Below the pieces are notes generated by a model. It was not told where the DNA came from and made no database searches. It saw only the letters and a program-made list of their open reading frames with translations. The position numbers and the translations under genes are program-made. Of a stretch of DNA of 29,405 nucleotides, positions 26,959-29,405 are shown one piece after another; the first letter of the stretch is position 1; every line of letters begins with the position of its first letter. The stretch comes from a virus, in the IMG/VR virus record IMGVR_UViG_3300047297_000085, positions 1 through 29,405 of that record, one strand, 5' to 3'.

Positions 26959-28380
26959 TTATAAATCCTCACCATATGTTTCTTTAAATCGTTTAGCTAC
27001 ATCAGCAGCCTTTGCACCACCAGCTATAGCTGCTGTGGCTTGTGATCTAGCTGTTGCTTTATCAATAGGCGCAGATGCAGCAGGTGCTACAGAAGCTGGC
27101 TTAGCCATAGGCCCACCTCTTGGTCTTGGTGTTTGTGCTGCTGCTGGAGGAGGAGCAGCTTCCCCACCATAATTTATTTTAGGATTTACAGCATTACCAT
27201 CTTTATCAAACTGAACACCAGCAGAGAGCAGAGCATTCTTATGCATCTCAGATCTAGGCTTACCATTGGTAGTCATCTCTTTAATCAACACTTCTCTACC
27301 AGCAGCATAGCCTTTAGCTGCCTTGTCTGAGGAAGCCAAGTCTTTAACTTCAATGTTAGTTGTACCATCTTGGTTAGCTGTTGTAATGAAGCTTCCGGGT
27401 GGGAGGTAGTTAGACATCGTAGACACCATTGTCCTAGAAGCAGCAGTGATAAGATTGGCCTGAGAAATCTTATCAGCATCTGTCTTACCAGCCAACACAG
27501 GAGAGGCCACAAGCTTTTGCCACCTTCTAAGTTCGGCTTCTTTATTAGCAGCTTCCTTAGGTTTGTTTGCTTTCTGCAAAGCAATAACTTCATTAGCGTA
27601 ATCAGCTTCAATCTGTGATTGTGTCTTATCTTTCTTCTTACCAAACTCTTCAATAAACTCTACATGGCCTAAGTTGGCAGCAGCTTTAGCTTGCTCATCA
27701 TCTGTACCAGTTTGCTTTGCGTTATACATAGCAATCTGTGCATCATCTTTAATCTTCTTGAAGTCTGGTTTGTCTTTAAGCTTAGCGTAGTCCACTTCAA
27801 GCAAAGAAGGTAAAGACTTACTATCTCTACCTGCACCTGAAGAATAAAGCTCTTCTGCTGTAACACCATACTTGGCAGCAGCAGCTTGAATCTTCTGAAC
27901 ATTCTTACCATACACCATCTTATTCAAGAAGCCTTCATCTCTAGTGCCAACAGCAGCAGCAAGCTGCTCAGAACTCATCTTAGCTGTCTTACCATACTGA
28001 TCAACATAGTCACTGAAGGTCATGCCTTCTGGAACTTTATCTTTTGCTTTAATGAATGACTTAGACAAGCCTTCAAACTTCTCAGGATTTTTTGTTAACA
28101 GCTCAGCAATAGCTTTAGATGTTGGTATATCAGAAGCAAGAGCAATAAGTTCCTTCTCATCTAAAGGACCATCAGCAAACTTAAAGGAACGAAGAGATCC
28201 TACAACATCTCTCATCTCTGTCTTCTTCTTATCAGTTTCTTTTTTGTACTCAGAATAGTTGTGGTACATGTTCTTAATGCTCTCTTTAATCTGAAGAGCA
28301 TTCTCTTTCTCTCTCTCTTCAATTAAGTCTGTAGCACCTTTAGCAACACCACCAAGAAATGCACCTAGTTTAAATCCCAT
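26959..28380 (-). CDS. Putative internal virion/ejection protein (473 aa)
   Basis: The N-terminus MGFKLGAFLGGVAKGATDLIEERE is amphipathic with a glycine-rich stretch, followed by a long, Lys/Glu-rich, helical body. The C-terminus has a Pro/Ala-rich linker (about 406-440), then TARSQATAAIAGGAKAADV, similar to a short motif (A..AI..GA....V..RF) recurring at the ends of phage ejection proteins. It lies between the giant gene and the smaller virion genes, with its stop adjacent to the giant gene's ATG. Its own start touches the stop of the upstream gene. Exact function is unproven; a gp15-like role is the best guess. Confidence 0.65.
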   Translation of the reverse strand: MGFKLGAFLGGVAKGATDLIEEREKENALQIKESIKNMYHNYSEYKKETDKKKTEMRDVVGSLRSFKFADGPLDEKELIALASDIPTSKAIAELLTKNPEKFEGLSKSFIKAKDKVPEGMTFSDYVDQYGKTAKMSSEQLAAAVGTRDEGFLNKMVYGKNVQKIQAAAAKYGVTAEELYSSGAGRDSKSLPSLLEVDYAKLKDKPDFKKIKDDAQIAMYNAKQTGTDDEQAKAAANLGHVEFIEEFGKKKDKTQSQIEADYANEVIALQKANKPKEAANKEAELRRWQKLVASPVLAGKTDADKISQANLITAASRTMVSTMSNYLPPGSFITTANQDGTTNIEVKDLASSDKAAKGYAAGREVLIKEMTTNGKPRSEMHKNALLSAGVQFDKDGNAVNPKINYGGEAAPPPAAAQTPRPRGGPMAKPASVAPAASAPIDKATARSQATAAIAGGAKAADVAKRFKETYGEDL

Positions 28381-28853
28381 TATGCTACTCCTTTAGCCAT
28401 CAAACCTTTACGCTCTACCACAGCTTCAGGACTCTTCTCTACTTTGTTTTTAGCTTCTTCAATCAATTGTTTAATGATTGCTGGACTTACGCTTCTACCT
28501 TTAGAGACATCTTCAGCAGATACTTTATAAGACACATCATTAAGTTCAGCAAGTGTCTTGATAATTTCTACAATGATTGGGGTGACTAAGAAACCAGTAT
28601 CAATAGTGTGATAGCCCTTCATGAGAGAAGCTTTAATCATTGTGTTAACAATGGTAAGAATGGGAGTGCCTCTCTCTAGTAAAGACATCAACTCATTAAT
28701 AGCTTCTGGATTGTCCAGCTTTTCTGAATAGAAAGAAGCTACATCATCTATGGTGACATACTGAGGAGGTTTCTCCCAAGGAAAATTACCCGGCTCACCT
28801 GTTAATGATTGACCGGGAATAGGAGCCGTAAAGAACATTGAATTATCTGCCAT
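28380..28853 (-). CDS. Conserved phage virion-module protein (157 aa)
   Basis: The N-terminus FTAPIPGQSLTGEPGNFPWE (residues 8-27) is a pattern I recognise from conserved structural-region proteins of marine T7-like and T4-like phages; the body is helical (ELMSLLERGTPILTIVNTMIKASLMKGYHTIDTGFL, split). The biochemical role is unknown. A strong GAGGAG site lies 7 bases upstream, inside the preceding gene, which overlaps it by 11 bases. Its stop overlaps the next start by one base. Confidence 0.75.
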   Translation of the reverse strand: MADNSMFFTAPIPGQSLTGEPGNFPWEKPPQYVTIDDVASFYSEKLDNPEAINELMSLLERGTPILTIVNTMIKASLMKGYHTIDTGFLVTPIIVEIIKTLAELNDVSYKVSAEDVSKGRSVSPAIIKQLIEEAKNKVEKSPEAVVERKGLMAKGVA

Positions 28854-29055
28854 TCATCAACTCCTCTTTTTGTTTTCTAATTGCTGCAATGTAGTTTGAT
28901 ACTTTCTCAAATACATCTTTAGAATCTTTAGTAGCTACCTCAGATTCACCAGATGTTTTAGATAACAAACCTTTGCCCTGATCTTTCTTTGGCTTAGACA
29001 ATTTAGCGTTAGCCATACCATCAAGCTTGCTATAATATTTATTAAAGTTTTTCAT
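28843..29055 (-). CDS. Small basic hypothetical protein (70 aa)
   Basis: A 70-residue Lys-rich, mostly helical protein with a likely disordered centre (KPKKDQGKGLLSKTSGE). It lies between two virion-module candidates and overlaps the downstream gene by 11 bases. Function unknown; a minor virion or chaperone role is only a guess. Confidence 0.6.
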   Translation of the reverse strand: MKNFNKYYSKLDGMANAKLSKPKKDQGKGLLSKTSGESEVATKDSKDVFEKVSNYIAAIRKQKEELMNGR

Positions 29056-29058
29056 ATA

Positions 29059-29405
29059 TTATCCAAATAATACTCTACCAACAAATGCACCAATGTCTGA
29101 AGCTGTATCACTATCAGCTTTAATTTCAGCACCAGCAACAGAAGCAGCAGCAGCAATCTCTGAAGCAGCTAATGTTGTAGCTCTGTTAGCATCATTCTCA
29201 GCAGAAGTCCAAGCATGAGTTACAGCATCACGATACATTTGAATTTCATTATTATATTCTGTAAGTGTCATTTGCTGTGCCATTTGAGCATTTGACAAGT
29301 TGATAGTGTTGATAGCACCAGTGTTAATAGTAGCAATCTCACGCTGCCACTGAGCATTAGACTGGTCAATCACCAATCGTTGTTGTGCATTAAACTGTTC
29401 TCTTT
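29059..29405 (-). CDS. Partial virion-module protein, Ala/Gln/Asn-rich, cut by right edge
   Basis: The frame is open to the window edge, so the 5' part is missing; a TTG at 29376 is not needed as a start. The visible part has repeats of Asn/Gln/Ala with heptad-like spacing (INTINLSNAQMAQQMTLTE) and ends with a Gly-rich IGAFVGRVLFG. It is likely coiled-coil and similar in style to internal virion proteins of podoviruses (T7 gp14 role). Assignment by context only. Confidence 0.65.
   Translation of the reverse strand, partial: REQFNAQQRLVIDQSNAQWQREIATINTGAINTINLSNAQMAQQMTLTEYNNEIQMYRDAVTHAWTSAENDANRATTLAASEIAAAASVAGAEIKADSDTASDIGAFVGRVLFG

Noticed and set aside
27285-27653. Minus-strand frame inside the 473-aa gene in another frame
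   Set aside because: Leu/Lys-rich alternative-frame translation without a ribosome-binding site or domain.
1-29405. CRISPR array or transposon ends
   Set aside because: No regularly spaced direct repeats of 20-40 bases and no transposase or terminal inverted repeat pair were seen.
1-29405. T7-type phage promoters and a single-subunit RNA polymerase
   Set aside because: No repeated 20-base promoter-like motif before gene groups and no RNA polymerase gene within the window.

Overview
This window is a large part of the genome of a tailed double-stranded DNA bacteriophage. The evidence is dense packing with start/stop overlaps, a T7-like replication set (primase-helicase, family A DNA polymerase, candidate single-strand-binding protein, 5'-3' exonuclease), phage-type nucleotide metabolism (ThyX, NrdA, NrdB), HNH endonucleases, a DUF932 protein, and candidate DNA-ejection proteins on the opposite strand. 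No phage RNA polymerase, terminase, portal or capsid gene is visible; the minus-strand virion module runs off the right edge. A near-perfect sigma70 promoter, Shine-Dalgarno sites and consensus DnaA boxes fit a Gram-negative, probably aquatic proteobacterial host. The gene set (ThyX, RNR and a T7-like polymerase without an RNA polymerase) recalls SIO1/cobavirus-like podoviruses, but that affiliation is inference.

Layout. Bases 1-539 hold a possible partial ORF and then an origin-like intergenic region with five DnaA boxes and two strong inverted repeats. From 540 to 5353 there are about 17 small plus-strand genes, mostly unknown, of the kind used early in infection; a consensus promoter sits at 795-823 and a structured leader at 1588-1941. 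A second structured intergenic segment (5354-5506) precedes an HNH gene. Then come DUF932, an ADP-ribosylglycohydrolase, a tyrosine recombinase and more small genes (6086-11421). The replication module follows (11390-16252), then small genes, a second HNH, ThyX, a terminator, NrdA, NrdB and three small genes (to 21978). From 21946 to the right edge all genes are on the minus strand: a 1670-aa giant protein with an ADP-ribosyltransferase-like segment, a 473-aa protein, and three smaller virion candidates, the last one partial.

How it works together. The early arm would take over the host, the primase-helicase/polymerase/SSB/exonuclease set would copy the genome, and ThyX plus RNR would supply dNTPs. 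The minus-strand genes would make proteins carried in the virion and injected. The most interesting points are: the DnaA-box array with a long hairpin, the possible pairing of an injected ADP-ribosyltransferase with an early ADP-ribosylglycohydrolase, an integrase next to a polymerase carrying the Tyr762-type residue usual in virulent phages, a strand-biased repeated word (CACTGG) confined to the plus-strand arm, and two structured non-coding segments.
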